Assembly (NCBI RefSeq): GCF_014647455.2
Contig: NZ_BMPF01000001.1
Location: forward strand, 372,001-436,000
Length of the DNA stretch: 64,000 nucleotides
Direction of reading: 5' to 3'
Origin: Halarchaeum grantii
Lineage (GTDB): Archaea; Halobacteriota; Halobacteria; Halobacteriales; Halobacteriaceae
In this document: piece by piece, positions 1 to 8,665 of the stretch
Layout: the number at the start of each line of letters is the position of its first letter
How positions within the stretch are numbered: position 1 is the stretch's first letter
Notes under the pieces: model-generated
What the model was told of the DNA's origin: nothing
Seen by the model: the letters and a program-made list of their open reading frames with translations, nothing else
Databases searched by the model: none
Made by a program: the position numbers and the translations under genes

Positions 1-113
1 TCGAACCCCGAGAGGTAGTACTGGTCGGCGAGGTCCGAGCCCGCGTGCAACAGGTAGCCGTCGTGGCCAGCATCACTGAGGAACTCGTCGAGCGCGGAGA
101 GGTCCGGGTCCAT
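1..113 (-). CDS. M24 family metallopeptidase (Xaa-Pro peptidase type), N-terminal fragment
   Basis: Only the first 37 or so codons lie in the window; the gene continues past the left edge. Starting from the ATG whose complement is at 111-113, the peptide reads [20 protein letters not shown] and then a segment containing [11 protein letters not shown]. This matches the N-terminal creatinase-like domain of haloarchaeal M24 aminopeptidase-like proteins as I remember them. The catalytic metal-binding part is not visible, so activity cannot be judged. It is divergent from aroA with about 100 bases between the two starts. Family assignment is by resemblance only. Confidence 0.6.
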   Translation of the reverse strand, partial: MDPDLSALDEFLSDAGHDGYLLHAGSDLADQYYLSGF

Positions 114-213
114 GGTCGGGAGTGCGCTCGCGCGCCCGAAAAGCGTTGCCGGACGGCGCGGGAACCCGCCTACCCCGGAACGCTTACGGGCGACACCCGC
201 GTCCGCTCCGCGT

Positions 214-1500
214 ATGAAGGTCACGGTCCCCCAGTCTCGCGTCCACGGGGACGCGCACGCACCGCCGTCGAAGAGCTACACGCACCGCGCGATACTCGCG
301 GCGGGCTACTCGGACGGCGCGCTCGTCCACCACTACCTCGGCTCCGCCGACACCCGCGAGACGATGGGCGCCGTCGAGGCGTTCGGCGGCGACGTCGCCG
401 ACGTGCAGGACGTCCTCGAAGTCGACGGCTTCGGCGGGCGCCCCGAGGTGCCGCCGGACGTCGTGGACTGCGGGAACTCCGGGACGACGATGCGCCTCAC
501 CACGGTGGCGGCCGCGCTCGCGGACGGCATCACCGTGCTGACCGGGGACGCGTCGCTGCGCTCGCGCCCGCAGGGGCCGCTCCTCGACGCCGTCGACCAG
601 CTCGGCGGGTCGGCGCGCTCGACGCGCGCGAACGGGCAGGCGCCGCTCGTCGTCGAGGGTCCCATCGAGGGCGGGACGGTGACGATCCCGGGCGACGTCT
701 CCTCGCAGTTCGTCTCCGCGCTCCTGATGGCGGGCGCCGTCACCGACGACGGCGTGGACGTCGAGCTCTCGACGGAGCTGAAGTCCGCGCCGTACGTCGA
801 CATCACGCTCGAAGTGCTCGACGACTTCGGCGTCGAGGCGACGCGGACCGAGAGCGGCTATCGCGTCCCCGGCGGGCAGTCCTACGAGCCGCGCGACGGC
901 GAGTACACCGTCCCCGGGGACTTCTCCTCGGCGTCCTACCTGCTCGCGGCGGGCGCGCTCGCGGGCGACCCCGAGGTCGAGGTCCACGAGGTCTACCCGA
1001 GCGCGCAGGGCGACAGCGCGATTATCGATATCCTGACGGAGATGGGGGCCGACCTCGAGTGGGACCGCGAGAACGGCCGCGCGGTCGTTCGCCGCTCCGA
1101 GCTATCGGGGACGACGGTGGACGTCGGGGACACGCCCGACCTCCTGCCGACGATCGCGACGCTCGGCGCGGCCGCCGACGGCACGACGGAGATCGTGAAC
1201 GCCGAGCACGTCCGCTTCAAGGAGACGGACCGCGTGAGCGCGATGGCGGAGCAGCTCTCGAAGATGGGCGCAGAGGTCGAGGAGGAGCGCGACGCCCTCC
1301 TCGTCCACGGCGGCGAGAGCGACCTCGTCGGCGCGGACGTCGAGGGCCTCGGCGACCACCGCATCGTGATGGCGCTCGCCGTCGCCGGCCTCGTCGCCGA
1401 CGGCGAGACGACGATCACCGGCGCGGAGGACGTCGACGTCTCCTTCCCCGGGTTCTTCGACGTGCTCTACGAACTCGGCGTGGACGTCTCGCGGGAGTGA
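214..1500 (+). CDS. aroA: 3-phosphoshikimate 1-carboxyvinyltransferase (EPSP synthase)
   Basis: Sixth step of the shikimate pathway: transfers the enolpyruvyl group of PEP to shikimate 3-phosphate. The 428-residue length fits the family. Visible marks are the N-terminal PPSKSYTHR substrate-binding motif (about residues 17-25), CGNSGTTMR near residue 90, RFKETDR near residue 330 and GDHRIVMA near residue 375. An in-frame ATG at 112 would add 34 residues of poorly ordered, arginine- and proline-rich sequence. The ATG at 214 is preferred because the shikimate-binding motif then sits at the usual distance from the N-terminus. aroC follows on the same strand after about 240 bases, so the two pathway genes are neighbours but probably have separate promoters. 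Confidence 0.97.
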   Translation: MKVTVPQSRVHGDAHAPPSKSYTHRAILAAGYSDGALVHHYLGSADTRETMGAVEAFGGDVADVQDVLEVDGFGGRPEVPPDVVDCGNSGTTMRLTTVAAALADGITVLTGDASLRSRPQGPLLDAVDQLGGSARSTRANGQAPLVVEGPIEGGTVTIPGDVSSQFVSALLMAGAVTDDGVDVELSTELKSAPYVDITLEVLDDFGVEATRTESGYRVPGGQSYEPRDGEYTVPGDFSSASYLLAAGALAGDPEVEVHEVYPSAQGDSAIIDILTEMGADLEWDRENGRAVVRRSELSGTTVDVGDTPDLLPTIATLGAAADGTTEIVNAEHVRFKETDRVSAMAEQLSKMGAEVEEERDALLVHGGESDLVGADVEGLGDHRIVMALAVAGLVADGETTITGAEDVDVSFPGFFDVLYELGVDVSRE

Positions 1501-1743
1501 GCGCGGCGACTGAACGATAGGGGGCGCCGCGAGGCGGGAGCGCCGTCGCTCGCGTATATGGGCTGACACGCCGGGACCGGAAACGGAGCGGACGGCCGGC
1601 GGGTTTCGCGGGACCGCTCCGGGCGACTCGTCAGGGCACGGGGCGCGTTCGCGACGTCCCGTCGGATAAACGCTCGCCCGGGTCCGGTCCGTTTTTGCGC
1701 GTTGTGCAAGGCCTTTAACCTCGGGCCGTCGAAGTCGGTGGTA

Positions 1744-2922
1744 ATGAACGGGAATCGCTTCGGGCGACTCTTTCAGGTGACGACGTACGGCGAGAGCCAC
1801 GGGAAGGGGATGGGCGTGACCGTCTCCGGCGTGCCCGCCGGCCTCGAACTCGACGCCGAGGACATCCAGTACGAACTCGACCGGCGCAAGCCCGGGCAGT
1901 CGATGATCACGACGTCGCGCGGTGAACCCGACGAGGTGACCATCCAGTCGGGGATTCAGGACGGCTACACGACGGGGACGCCGATCGGGCTGACGATCCA
2001 GAACAAGGACGCGCGCTCCGGGAAGTACGAGCCGTTCATCACGGCGCCCCGGCCCTCGCACGGCGACTTCACGTACTCCGCGAAGTTCGGGACGCGCAAC
2101 TGGGGCGGCGGCGGGCGCTCGTCGGCGCGCGAGACGGTGAACTGGGTGGCGGCGGGCGCCATCGCGAAGAAGGTCCTCCGCGAGCACGGCGTGCGCGTGA
2201 AGGCGCACGTGAACCAGATCGACGACATCGAGGCCGACGCGGTGTCGTGGGACGAGCTCCTCGAGAACACCGAGGAGAACGACGTGCGCTGTGCCGACCC
2301 CGAGGCCGCCGAGGCGATGCAGGAGCGCATCGAGGAGTACCAGGAGGCGGGCGACTCCATCGGCGGGTCGATCTACTTCGAGATTCGCGGCGTGCCGCGA
2401 GGGCTTGGCGCACCGCGCTTCGACAGCGTGGAGTCGCGCCTCGGGCAGGCCCTCATGTCGGTGCCGGCCTCGACGGCGTTCGAGTTCGGTCTCGGCCGCG
2501 ACGCCCGCGAGTACAGCGGGAGCGAGCGCAACGAGGACTGGACGTTCGACGAGAACGGCGACCCCACGCCGGTCGGAAACGACCACGGCGGCCTGCAGGG
2601 CGGCATCACGACCGGACAGCCGATCTACGGCGAGTTGACGCTCCACGCGCCGACGTCGATCCCGTCCGAGCAGACGACGGTCGACTGGGAGACGGGCGAG
2701 GAGAAGACCGCGCAGGTCATCGGCCGTCACGACCCCGTCCTGCCGCCGCGCGGCGTGCCGGTCGTAGAGGCGATGTGTCGGCTGACCGTCCTCGACTTCA
2801 TGCTCCTCGGCGGCCGCATCAACCCCGACCGGATGGACGGCCAGCCCGGCGAGTACGACACCGACTACCACCCGACGAGCCCGGAGAACGACCCCGAGGA
2901 CGCCGAGACGAAGGTCGAGTAG
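1744..2922 (+). CDS. aroC: Chorismate synthase
   Basis: Last common step of aromatic amino acid synthesis: converts EPSP to chorismate using reduced flavin. The 392-residue protein begins MNGNRFGRLFQVTTYGESHG, carrying the family signature GESHGKG. Further signatures are a GTRNWGGGGRSSARET segment near residues 115-130 and a DHGGLQGGITTGQPI segment near residue 280. A start at 1702 would add 14 residues, MCKAFNLGPSKSVV; the ATG at 1744 is preferred because the family begins just before the GESHG region. The protein lies directly downstream of aroA. The intergenic 1501-1743 holds no other gene that I can support. Confidence 0.97.
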   Translation: MNGNRFGRLFQVTTYGESHGKGMGVTVSGVPAGLELDAEDIQYELDRRKPGQSMITTSRGEPDEVTIQSGIQDGYTTGTPIGLTIQNKDARSGKYEPFITAPRPSHGDFTYSAKFGTRNWGGGGRSSARETVNWVAAGAIAKKVLREHGVRVKAHVNQIDDIEADAVSWDELLENTEENDVRCADPEAAEAMQERIEEYQEAGDSIGGSIYFEIRGVPRGLGAPRFDSVESRLGQALMSVPASTAFEFGLGRDAREYSGSERNEDWTFDENGDPTPVGNDHGGLQGGITTGQPIYGELTLHAPTSIPSEQTTVDWETGEEKTAQVIGRHDPVLPPRGVPVVEAMCRLTVLDFMLLGGRINPDRMDGQPGEYDTDYHPTSPENDPEDAETKVE

Positions 2923-2978
2923 GGCGTCGAAGAGACGAGTCGGCACGCCTTTGCCGGGGCGCCACGTTTCGTGAGTCG

Positions 2979-3611
2979 ATGGACGCGGCACAGGAGACGC
3001 GGTACAACCCGTTCGGGATGGACGAGGACTGTCGCAACTGCGAGGCGCTCTGTGGCGTCCGCGACCGCGTCGTCCACGGCTACGGTGACGTGAGCGCGGA
3101 CTTCGTCTTCGTCGGCGAGACGCCGAGCGCGGCCGCCGAGCGGACGGGCGTACCGTTCACGGGCGACGCGGTGGGCGAGCGCTTCCAGGACATCCTCGGG
3201 CAGGTCGGACTGAACCACTCGCTCCCGGAGAGCGAGGAACCGGAGATCGAGAACGCCTACCTCGCCTATCTCACGCGGTGTCACCACCCGGAGCGCCCGC
3301 CCACCGACGAGGAGGTTGCGACCTGCGAGCCGTTCTTGAACGCGGATCTGCGGATGATCAACCCCGAGGTCATCGTGCCGGTGGGCGAGCGCGCGCTCGC
3401 GGAGATCGGCGAGGAGTACACGACGACGCCCGTCGCGGACCTCGACGTCGTCGAGCATCACGCCGAACGCATCCGGGGTCGGGGCTTCGAGCTGTTCCCG
3501 ATGGTCCACCCGGCGGCGATGACCGAGGAGCAGGTGGACGCGTTCGTGACGGCGTTCCTCGACCTCCTCGAGACGGACTACCGGCAGACGAAGGGGCGAC
3601 GCGGGCGGTAG
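2979..3611 (+). CDS. Uracil-DNA glycosylase, family 4 (Fe-S type)
   Basis: Removes uracil from deaminated DNA to start base excision repair. The 210-residue protein shows the family-4 pattern: a CxxC pair at C18/C21 and a second pair C101/C116, the four expected 4Fe-4S ligands. Motif 1 appears as GETPSA (46-51), a variant of the usual GEAPG, and motif 2 as HPAA (177-180). Motif 1 with Thr-Pro-Ser is slightly unusual but the overall layout is kept. The long upstream open frame in the same phase overlaps aroC and is not coding; the ATG at 2979 follows aroC by 57 bases. Confidence 0.92.
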   Translation: MDAAQETRYNPFGMDEDCRNCEALCGVRDRVVHGYGDVSADFVFVGETPSAAAERTGVPFTGDAVGERFQDILGQVGLNHSLPESEEPEIENAYLAYLTRCHHPERPPTDEEVATCEPFLNADLRMINPEVIVPVGERALAEIGEEYTTTPVADLDVVEHHAERIRGRGFELFPMVHPAAMTEEQVDAFVTAFLDLLETDYRQTKGRRGR

Positions 3612-3701
3612 ACGCGGGCCCGGGAGCGCGACGACGCAATCGGGGACGCCGTCGACCCGGGAAGGCGTGCTTTGAAGGCCGCGCGACGCCGACGGCTGGG
3701 T

Positions 3702-4460
3702 ATGACGATTCTCGTCGCCATGCTCGATCCGCCTCGTGAGGGCCTCGTTCTCCCCGGGCTCGCGGACAGCGTTCTGACGCCCGCCGAGGTGGTCGACCTC
3801 TACCGGGCGATGGCGAAGGACCTCCTGCGCGCCGGCGCGGACAGCGGCGGCGACCTCCTCGTGAACTATCGGCCGGACGACCTCCTCGCCGAGCCGCATC
3901 GCCGCGCGAAATCGAGCGAGGACGCGGTGCGCGAGCTCGCGGCCGAGGCGCTGGACGACGAGGAGCTCGAGGAGGCGCGTTTCGAGGTACAGGTCGGGTC
4001 GAGCTACGACGCGCGCGTCGGCAACACGGTCACGCACCTCCTCGAGCGCGAGGAGGCGTCGTCCGTCGCGGTCGCGGACCCCGTCGCGCCCCTGCTGGGT
4101 CGGAAGAACCTCGATTCGGCGGCGATGAAGCTCCGTCGACGCGACGTGGTTCTCGGCCCAGCGAGCGACGGCCGCGTCTACTACGCGGCGTTCGCCGAGC
4201 CCATCGACTTCGCGGGCGCGTACGCCGTCCCCGAGGTCGACACGCTCGCGGCGCGCGCTCGGGACGCCGGCCTCGACGTCGACTTCCTCCCGGAGTCGGT
4301 CGCCGTCCACGGGCCCACGGACCTCCGCACGCTCCTCGCGTGTGTGGACGCGCGTCGTCGCGCCGGGCGTGGCGTCCCGACACACACCGCCGCGTTCCTC
4401 GCCGATCTCCCCGTGTACATCACCGAACGTAGTGGGAAACGCGCCCTCGTGCGAGATTGA
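3702..4460 (+). CDS. DUF2064-like protein (GT-A glycosyltransferase fold)
   Basis: 252 residues starting MTILVAMLDPP. The layout resembles DUF2064 (rSAM/selenodomain-associated transferase 1): an N-terminal beta strand with a proline-rich loop, a LTPAEVVDLYRAM helix, a central QVGSSYDARVGNT segment and a RRRDVVLGPASDGRVYY segment corresponding to the family's DVVLGPAxDGGYY motif. The family has a nucleotide-sugar transferase fold, but the substrate is unknown. The strand that usually carries a D-C-P metal/nucleotide motif here reads VADPVAP, so catalysis may be altered. It stands alone, followed by a small zinc-ribbon gene. Confidence 0.7.
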   Translation: MTILVAMLDPPREGLVLPGLADSVLTPAEVVDLYRAMAKDLLRAGADSGGDLLVNYRPDDLLAEPHRRAKSSEDAVRELAAEALDDEELEEARFEVQVGSSYDARVGNTVTHLLEREEASSVAVADPVAPLLGRKNLDSAAMKLRRRDVVLGPASDGRVYYAAFAEPIDFAGAYAVPEVDTLAARARDAGLDVDFLPESVAVHGPTDLRTLLACVDARRRAGRGVPTHTAAFLADLPVYITERSGKRALVRD

Positions 4461-4518
4461 GGGTTCTTTAGTAGAAAAGTGCGAACAATTATAGCCCCAC
4501 ACCACGTTATGTGTGACC

Positions 4519-4659
4519 ATGAGGCCATCAGTCGAGGTGGAGAGCGCACGGGAGTACGAGTGCCTCGCGTGTGGCGCGCGAGTCGAGAACCCGGACGGCG
4601 GCGTCTGTCGGGACTGCGGCGGCGCGCTCCGTAGCCTCGGGCGCGAGCGCGACCTGTAG
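4519..4659 (+). CDS. Small zinc-ribbon protein (rubrerythrin-like domain)
   Basis: A 46-residue protein beginning MRPSVEVESAREYECLACG. Two CxxC pairs (C15/C18 and C30/C33) form a rubredoxin-like zinc ribbon, and the tail is rich in arginine and acidic residues. Small proteins of this kind, labelled rubrerythrin-like domain proteins, are common in Halobacteria. No catalytic domain is present; a structural or nucleic-acid-binding role is inference. It sits between the DUF2064-like gene and tRNA-Ser. An A/T-rich stretch (4468-4500) upstream can supply a promoter. Confidence 0.75.
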   Translation: MRPSVEVESAREYECLACGARVENPDGGVCRDCGGALRSLGRERDL

Positions 4660-4704
4660 AACCGACAGCGCTTAGGGGCCGGCGCGTCCACCAATCGAGT
4701 GCGT

Positions 4705-4787
4705 GGCGAGGTGGCGGAGCGGCCTAACGCGCCGGTCTTGAAAACCGGTGGCATTCAGCCTCCTGGGTTCGAATCCCAGCCTCGCCG
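4705..4787 (+). tRNA. tRNA-Ser (anticodon UGA)
   Basis: 83 bases. The acceptor stem GGCGAGG pairs exactly with CCTCGCC at the 3' side, followed by discriminator G, as expected for serine. The anticodon stem CCGGT/ACCGG encloses loop CTTGAAA with anticodon TGA. A long variable arm typical of class II tRNAs is present, and the T arm is CTGGGTTCGAATCCCAG. No intron is seen. CCA is not encoded. The 3' end plus about 27 downstream bases is duplicated nearby. Confidence 0.97.
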
Positions 4788-4909
4788 TTTCTGTCGGATT
4801 CTCCGGACCGACCGCTGTACGGGATTCGAGCCAGTCGGACGAGTGTAGCGAGTCCGACGCTGTTCGAATCCCAGCCTCGCCGTTTCTATCGGGTTCTCCG
4901 GACCGACCG
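4767..4909 (+). repeat. Direct duplication of the tRNA-Ser 3' end (attachment-site-like)
   Basis: A 48-base segment beginning in the T loop of tRNA-Ser and running 27 bases past the tRNA (4767-4814) is repeated at 4862-4909 with two mismatches. The repeat period is 95 bases. The spacer (4815-4861) contains an inverted repeat (GTCGGAC with GTCCGAC). Partial tRNA 3' duplications are the normal footprint of tRNA-targeted integrases, but no integrase lies here. A simple tandem duplication is the alternative. Confidence 0.85.
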
Positions 4910-4915
4910 TCGCGC

Positions 4916-5359
4916 TTACTCTCGCGTGACCTCGACGGACGTCCACTCGTCCTCGTCGGCGTCGGTGAGGTCGTCGAGGACGAGTTCGAGGTTGCGCTTG
5001 TTGGCCTTCCAGACGGCGTCGAAGACGTCGCCGACGACGGGGACGGAACCGCCGACGGCGTCGATGGTGACGTTCGCGAGCATCTCGACGAGCGTCGTGT
5101 AGGAGACGCCGAGGCGCGCGGCTTCGAGGACGACGTAGAGCGAGAGGCCGACACCGAGGGCGTCGCCGACGACGGGAACGGCGCTGACGAGCGGGTCGAC
5201 GCCGACGCGGAAGTCGGTGCCGGGGACGCGGACGCTCTCGTCGAGGACGTACGCGACGGAGCGCATGCGCTCGACGGCGTCGCGGTCGACCGAGTCGGGG
5301 AGGTCGTCGATGCTGGCGTCGAACGCCTCGGTGAGGTCGCGTCCTCGCGCGGCGGTCAT
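4916..5359 (-). CDS. DUF4112 family membrane protein
   Basis: 147 residues starting MTAARGRDLTEAFDASIDDL. It contains the DUF4112 hallmarks: an LDESVRVPGTDFRVGVDPL segment near residue 40, then a glycine-rich VPVVGDALGVGLSLYVV segment and a second SVPVVGDVFDAVWKANKRN segment. One or two hydrophobic stretches suggest membrane association. The function of the family is unknown. The stop lies only 7 bases from the second copy of the tRNA-Ser 3' repeat, so any integration at this site abuts the 3' end of this gene. An upstream open frame reading into DUF5785 is antisense and not coding. Confidence 0.88.
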   Translation of the reverse strand: MTAARGRDLTEAFDASIDDLPDSVDRDAVERMRSVAYVLDESVRVPGTDFRVGVDPLVSAVPVVGDALGVGLSLYVVLEAARLGVSYTTLVEMLANVTIDAVGGSVPVVGDVFDAVWKANKRNLELVLDDLTDADEDEWTSVEVTRE

Positions 5360-5467
5360 AGTCGCCAGTGGCGCGGCCGAACGGAAAACGCTGGTGACGG
5401 TCGGGGGTGGGTCGGGTCGCGTCCGTGGAGAGTAACCGTTTTGGGTACCCCTACCGCACGTCCCCGT

Positions 5468-5794
5468 ATGGAGGACATGTACGACGAGTCGGGCCGCGAC
5501 TGGCCCCACGATCCGGACGGCGAGGAGGGGAGCGAGGGCGGCCGCAAGTACGGGATGGCGGTCCTCTCGAAGAAGGTCGAGGAGGGCGAGGACTTCCCCC
5601 TTCAGAAGGAGGCGTTCGTCGCGGAGTACGGCGACGACCCCGTCCGCATCAACTACGAGACGGTTGTCTCCGTCGCGGACATCTTCGAGCACGTCGAGGC
5701 CGAGGAGTACTCGGACAAGGTCGACTTCTGGAAGCAGGTCGGGCAGGGGATGCGCGCGGGCGACCTCTGGGACTACCACCCGGGCGGCGAGTAG
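5468..5794 (+). CDS. DUF5785 family protein
   Basis: 108 residues with the DUF5785 core: WPHDPDGEEGSEGGRKYGMA near residues 12-31, FVAEYGDDPVRINYETVVSV near 50-69, and the C-terminal WDYHP. The family is restricted to Halobacteria as far as I know and its function is unknown. The protein is soluble, with no membrane segment. It ends directly against the stop of the uridine kinase gene on the other strand, with no base between. A GC-poor GTAACCGTTTTGGGTACC stretch about 30 bases upstream is the likely promoter area. Confidence 0.88.
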   Translation: MEDMYDESGRDWPHDPDGEEGSEGGRKYGMAVLSKKVEEGEDFPLQKEAFVAEYGDDPVRINYETVVSVADIFEHVEAEEYSDKVDFWKQVGQGMRAGDLWDYHPGGE

Positions 5795-6430
5795 CTACCG
5801 GTCGAGGCCGAGGCCGGCCGTCGATTCGGCACGCACTTTCTCCGCGAGCAGGTCGACAGCGACGCCGTTCGCGCCCTCGGGAACGACGATGTCGGCGGTC
5901 TTCTTCGTCGGTTCGACGTAGCGCTCGTGCATCGGCTTCACGGTCGCGCGGTACTGCTCGATGACGTCCTCGATGTCGCGCCCGCGCTCGACGACGTCGC
6001 GTTCGATGCGCCGGAGGATGCGGACGTCGGCGTCCGCCTCGACGTAGACCCGAAGGTCGAGGGATGCGGTGATGACGTCGTCGTAGAGCGCGAAGATGCC
6101 TTCGAGGACGACGACGTCCGTGGGTTCGACGTGCACCGTCTCCTCGGTACGGCGGTGCTCCGTGAAGTCGTACTGGGGCATCTCGACCGCGTCGCCGTCG
6201 AGGAGGGCGTCGAGGTGCTCGCGGAGCAGTTCCCACTCGAACGCCGAGGGGTGGTCGTAGTTCGCCTCGGCGCGCTCCTCGAAGGGCAGGTGGCCGAGGT
6301 CGTCGTAGTAGTTGTCGATGGGGATGAGCGTGACCGCGTCGGCGTGCCCGTCGACCATCTCCCGTGCGAGCGTCGTCTTCCCCGCCCCGGTACCGCCCGC
6401 GATACCGATGGCGAACGACGGCGTTGTCAT
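5795..6430 (-). CDS. udk: Uridine kinase
   Basis: Phosphorylates uridine (and cytidine) in pyrimidine salvage. 211 residues, the usual length. The Walker A loop GGTGAGKTT is at residues 12-20, followed by the IDNYYDDL motif near 40 that contacts the nucleoside and a FDHPSAF-type segment (here YDHPSAFEWELL). The conserved late motif RRIERDVVERGRD is also present. It is divergent from the CBS-domain gene, with about 90 bases between. That interval contains an inverted pair TCAAAC/GTTTGA at 6438-6460 that might be an operator, but the evidence is thin. Confidence 0.93.
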   Translation of the reverse strand: MTTPSFAIGIAGGTGAGKTTLAREMVDGHADAVTLIPIDNYYDDLGHLPFEERAEANYDHPSAFEWELLREHLDALLDGDAVEMPQYDFTEHRRTEETVHVEPTDVVVLEGIFALYDDVITASLDLRVYVEADADVRILRRIERDVVERGRDIEDVIEQYRATVKPMHERYVEPTKKTADIVVPEGANGVAVDLLAEKVRAESTAGLGLDR

Positions 6431-6518
6431 CGCCGTGTCAAACCCGCCAGAGGCGTTTGAACGACTCGGTTTCGTTCCCGGGGACACGCTTTTACCGTGT
6501 GGTGTGATAGCTGGAACC

Positions 6519-7076
6519 ATGACCCCTGTCCCGATCCGCGACGTGATGTCCCGCGAGTTCGTCGGCGTCGGCGAGAGCGACGGCCTCCGCGAGACCGTCG
6601 CGCTCCTCCGGGAGAACGACGCCGACGCGGCCGTCGTCCTGCGCGGCGACGACCCGGTCGGCTTCCTGAGCGCGCGCGACGTCCTCGACCACGTCGCCGC
6701 CGGCGACGTCGACGACGTCACCGTCGGGGACGCGATGGCGGACCCGCCGACGGCGCTCAGACCGGAGGCGACGCTCGCGGACGCCGCGAACGCGATCCGG
6801 CGCACCGACAGCGACCACCTGCTCGTCTCCGACGGGGACGGGCTTATCGGCGTCGTCACCGTCCGGGACGTCACCACGGCGTCGCGCGCCACCGTCGAAC
6901 CCGTCCCCGACGCCGACGGGGCCACGCCCGAGAGCGGGCCACCGGACGACCGGGACCGTGACGTGGCCGCGGACGATTTCTCCGCACAGAGCGTCTGCGA
7001 GGTCTGTGGCGGGCTCGCCGGGTCGCTCACGAACGTCAACGGCCAGCTCGTCTGCGCGGACTGCCACCAGTACTGA
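6519..7076 (+). CDS. CBS-domain protein with C-terminal zinc ribbon
   Basis: 185 residues. Two CBS repeats (roughly residues 5-55 and 68-120) each carry the pattern of a short strand followed by DxxMS/DAMADPP. CBS pairs bind adenosine nucleotides. A flexible linker rich in Asp/Pro leads to a C-terminal zinc ribbon with CEVCG and CADC pairs. No enzyme domain is attached, so it probably acts as a sensor or regulator; the target is unknown. A TTTTACC box about 30 bases before the ATG fits an archaeal promoter. Confidence 0.88.
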   Translation: MTPVPIRDVMSREFVGVGESDGLRETVALLRENDADAAVVLRGDDPVGFLSARDVLDHVAAGDVDDVTVGDAMADPPTALRPEATLADAANAIRRTDSDHLLVSDGDGLIGVVTVRDVTTASRATVEPVPDADGATPESGPPDDRDRDVAADDFSAQSVCEVCGGLAGSLTNVNGQLVCADCHQY

Positions 7077-7114
7077 ACGACGGACCTAAGTCGACCGAAC
7101 GGCAGTCTCCGACG

Positions 7115-7627
7115 ATGGCGCGTCCCTCCGCGAGCATCCGTGTCGACCGGCCGACGATGCAGGACCTCGACGCGCTCGTTGACCTCTGGGTCGCGCTCGT
7201 CGCCGACCAGCGCGCTCACGACACCCACCTCCTCGCCGAGGAGAACCGCTCGACCGCCCGCGACGTCCTCTCGCAGTACGTCGCCACCGAGCGCGTCTTC
7301 GTCGCGCGCGACCCCGTCCGCGACGCCCCCGTCGGCTTCGTCATGTACCACGTCGAGAGCGGGCTCTACGCGGAGGACGTCCAGCGCGGCGTCGTCGACA
7401 ACGTCTACGTCGAGGGCGGCTACCGGAGCGCCGGGGTCGGCTCGCGACTCCTCGACGCCGCCGAGGACGACCTACGCGGCGCCGGCGCGGACGTCCTCGG
7501 GATCTCCGTGATGGCGGGGAACGACCGTGCGCGCGCCCTCTACGAGTCGCGCGGCTACACCGTCCAGCGCTACGTCATGGAGAAACCGACGGAAAGCGAT
7601 ACGCAAACAAAGGGGGACGGCGAATGA
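7115..7627 (+). CDS. GNAT family N-acetyltransferase
   Basis: 170 residues. The GNAT core is clear: a VVDNVYVEGGYRSAGVGSRL segment near residues 92-111 holds the beta-4 strand and the acetyl-CoA pyrophosphate loop (RSAGVG). It is followed by the MAGNDRARALYESRGY motif typical of motif B. The acceptor substrate cannot be told. It ends 8 bases before tRNA-Thr on the same strand, so the tRNA may be co-transcribed or have its promoter inside this gene. Confidence 0.9.
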   Translation: MARPSASIRVDRPTMQDLDALVDLWVALVADQRAHDTHLLAEENRSTARDVLSQYVATERVFVARDPVRDAPVGFVMYHVESGLYAEDVQRGVVDNVYVEGGYRSAGVGSRLLDAAEDDLRGAGADVLGISVMAGNDRARALYESRGYTVQRYVMEKPTESDTQTKGDGE

Positions 7628-7635
7628 CGACTCGC

Positions 7636-7709
7636 GCCAAGGGAGCTTGGGCGGTTCAAGCACTCGATTTGTAATCGAGAATTCGAGGGTTCAAATCCCT
7701 CCCTTGGCT
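7636..7709 (+). tRNA. tRNA-Thr (anticodon UGU)
   Basis: 74 bases. Acceptor GCCAAGG pairs with CCTTGGC and is followed by discriminator T. The anticodon stem CTCGA/TCGAG holds loop TTTGTAA with anticodon TGT. The T arm GAGGGTTCAAATCCCTC is perfect. No intron and no encoded CCA. No duplicated 3' end is seen after this tRNA. Confidence 0.97.
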
Positions 7710-7786
7710 TCCCTCCCCCGACTGGGTTCCGCGCGGCGCTCGCCGGCACCCGAACACCGAGGTGGCTCGTTTTCGTATCGATCCGT

Positions 7787-8665
7787 ATGGACTCGGAGAG
7801 CGAGGCGTACGCGGCGCCGGCCGGGATGCACGTCGGGCGAGTGGCGTTGACGGTCGGTTCGCTCGACGCCGTGATACCGTTCTATCGGGACGCACTGGGG
7901 TTCGCCGTCGAGCGCGCGGACAGGCGAGCGCGACTGCGCGCCGGCGACCGGACGCGACTGGTGCTCGTCGAGGACGTCGACGCGCCGGCGCGCCCGAGTG
8001 AGGCGGCGGGACTCTATCACGCCGCCGTCCGCGTCCCGGACCGGCCCGCGCTCGCGGCGATGCTCGAGCGGATCCGGGAGAGCGGACATGCGTTGAGCGG
8101 CGCGTCCGATCACGGGGTGAGCGAGGCGCTCTACCTCCGTGACCCGGAGGGAAACGGTATCGAGGTGTATCGGGACCGCCCGCGAGCGGAGTGGCCGCGC
8201 TCGCCGGACGGGACGCCGGCCATGGGGACGCGCCCGCTCGACCTGTCCGCGCTCGCCGCGGACGCGCCGGACAGCCGGAGCGGCCTTTCCGAAGGAGCGG
8301 ACGTCGGGCACGTCCACCTCGAAGTGCGTGACCTCGACGCCTCCGAGGCCTTCTACGCGGGGACGCTCGGACTCGCCGTCCAAGAGCGCGCCGAGCGCGC
8401 GGTGTTCGCGGCGGCGGGCGGCTACCACCACCACGTCGCGTGCAACACGTGGCAGTCCCGCCGCGCGCCAGCGGACGGCACCGCGCGCGGCCTGCGGTGG
8501 GTCGAGTTCGCGTATCCGGACGCGGCGAGCGTCGTGGCCGCCCGCGAGCGCCTGCCAGCGGAGCGCGTCGTTGAGCGGGACGACGGCGTCGTCGAGGTCA
8601 CGGACCCGGACGGCATCCGACTCCGTCTCTCGGTCGACGCGGACGGCGACGCCGGACGAGCTTAG
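7787..8665 (+). CDS. VOC superfamily protein (glyoxalase / extradiol dioxygenase type), two-domain
   Basis: 292 residues with two vicinal-oxygen-chelate halves. The first begins HVGRVALTVGSLDAVIPFY and ends with ALYLRDPEGNGIEVY. The second begins HVHLEVRDLDASEAFY and ends EVTDPDGIRLRLSV. Metal ligands likely come from the His and Glu residues at these strand positions: His and Glu in each half are plausible, but the second-half Glu is replaced by Arg in GIRLRL. The substrate is unknown; such proteins are often labelled catechol 2,3-dioxygenase. It converges on the MFS permease, their stops overlapping by four bases. Confidence 0.85.
   Translation: MDSESEAYAAPAGMHVGRVALTVGSLDAVIPFYRDALGFAVERADRRARLRAGDRTRLVLVEDVDAPARPSEAAGLYHAAVRVPDRPALAAMLERIRESGHALSGASDHGVSEALYLRDPEGNGIEVYRDRPRAEWPRSPDGTPAMGTRPLDLSALAADAPDSRSGLSEGADVGHVHLEVRDLDASEAFYAGTLGLAVQERAERAVFAAAGGYHHHVACNTWQSRRAPADGTARGLRWVEFAYPDAASVVAARERLPAERVVERDDGVVEVTDPDGIRLRLSVDADGDAGRA

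Noticed and set aside
1102-2991. Minus-strand open frames over aroA and aroC
   Set aside because: Shadows of the two enzyme genes; arginine-rich, no family signal.
6438-6460. Operator between udk and the CBS gene (TCAAAC/GTTTGA)
   Set aside because: The arms are only six bases with an 11-base spacer, and could arise by chance in a 90-base spacer.
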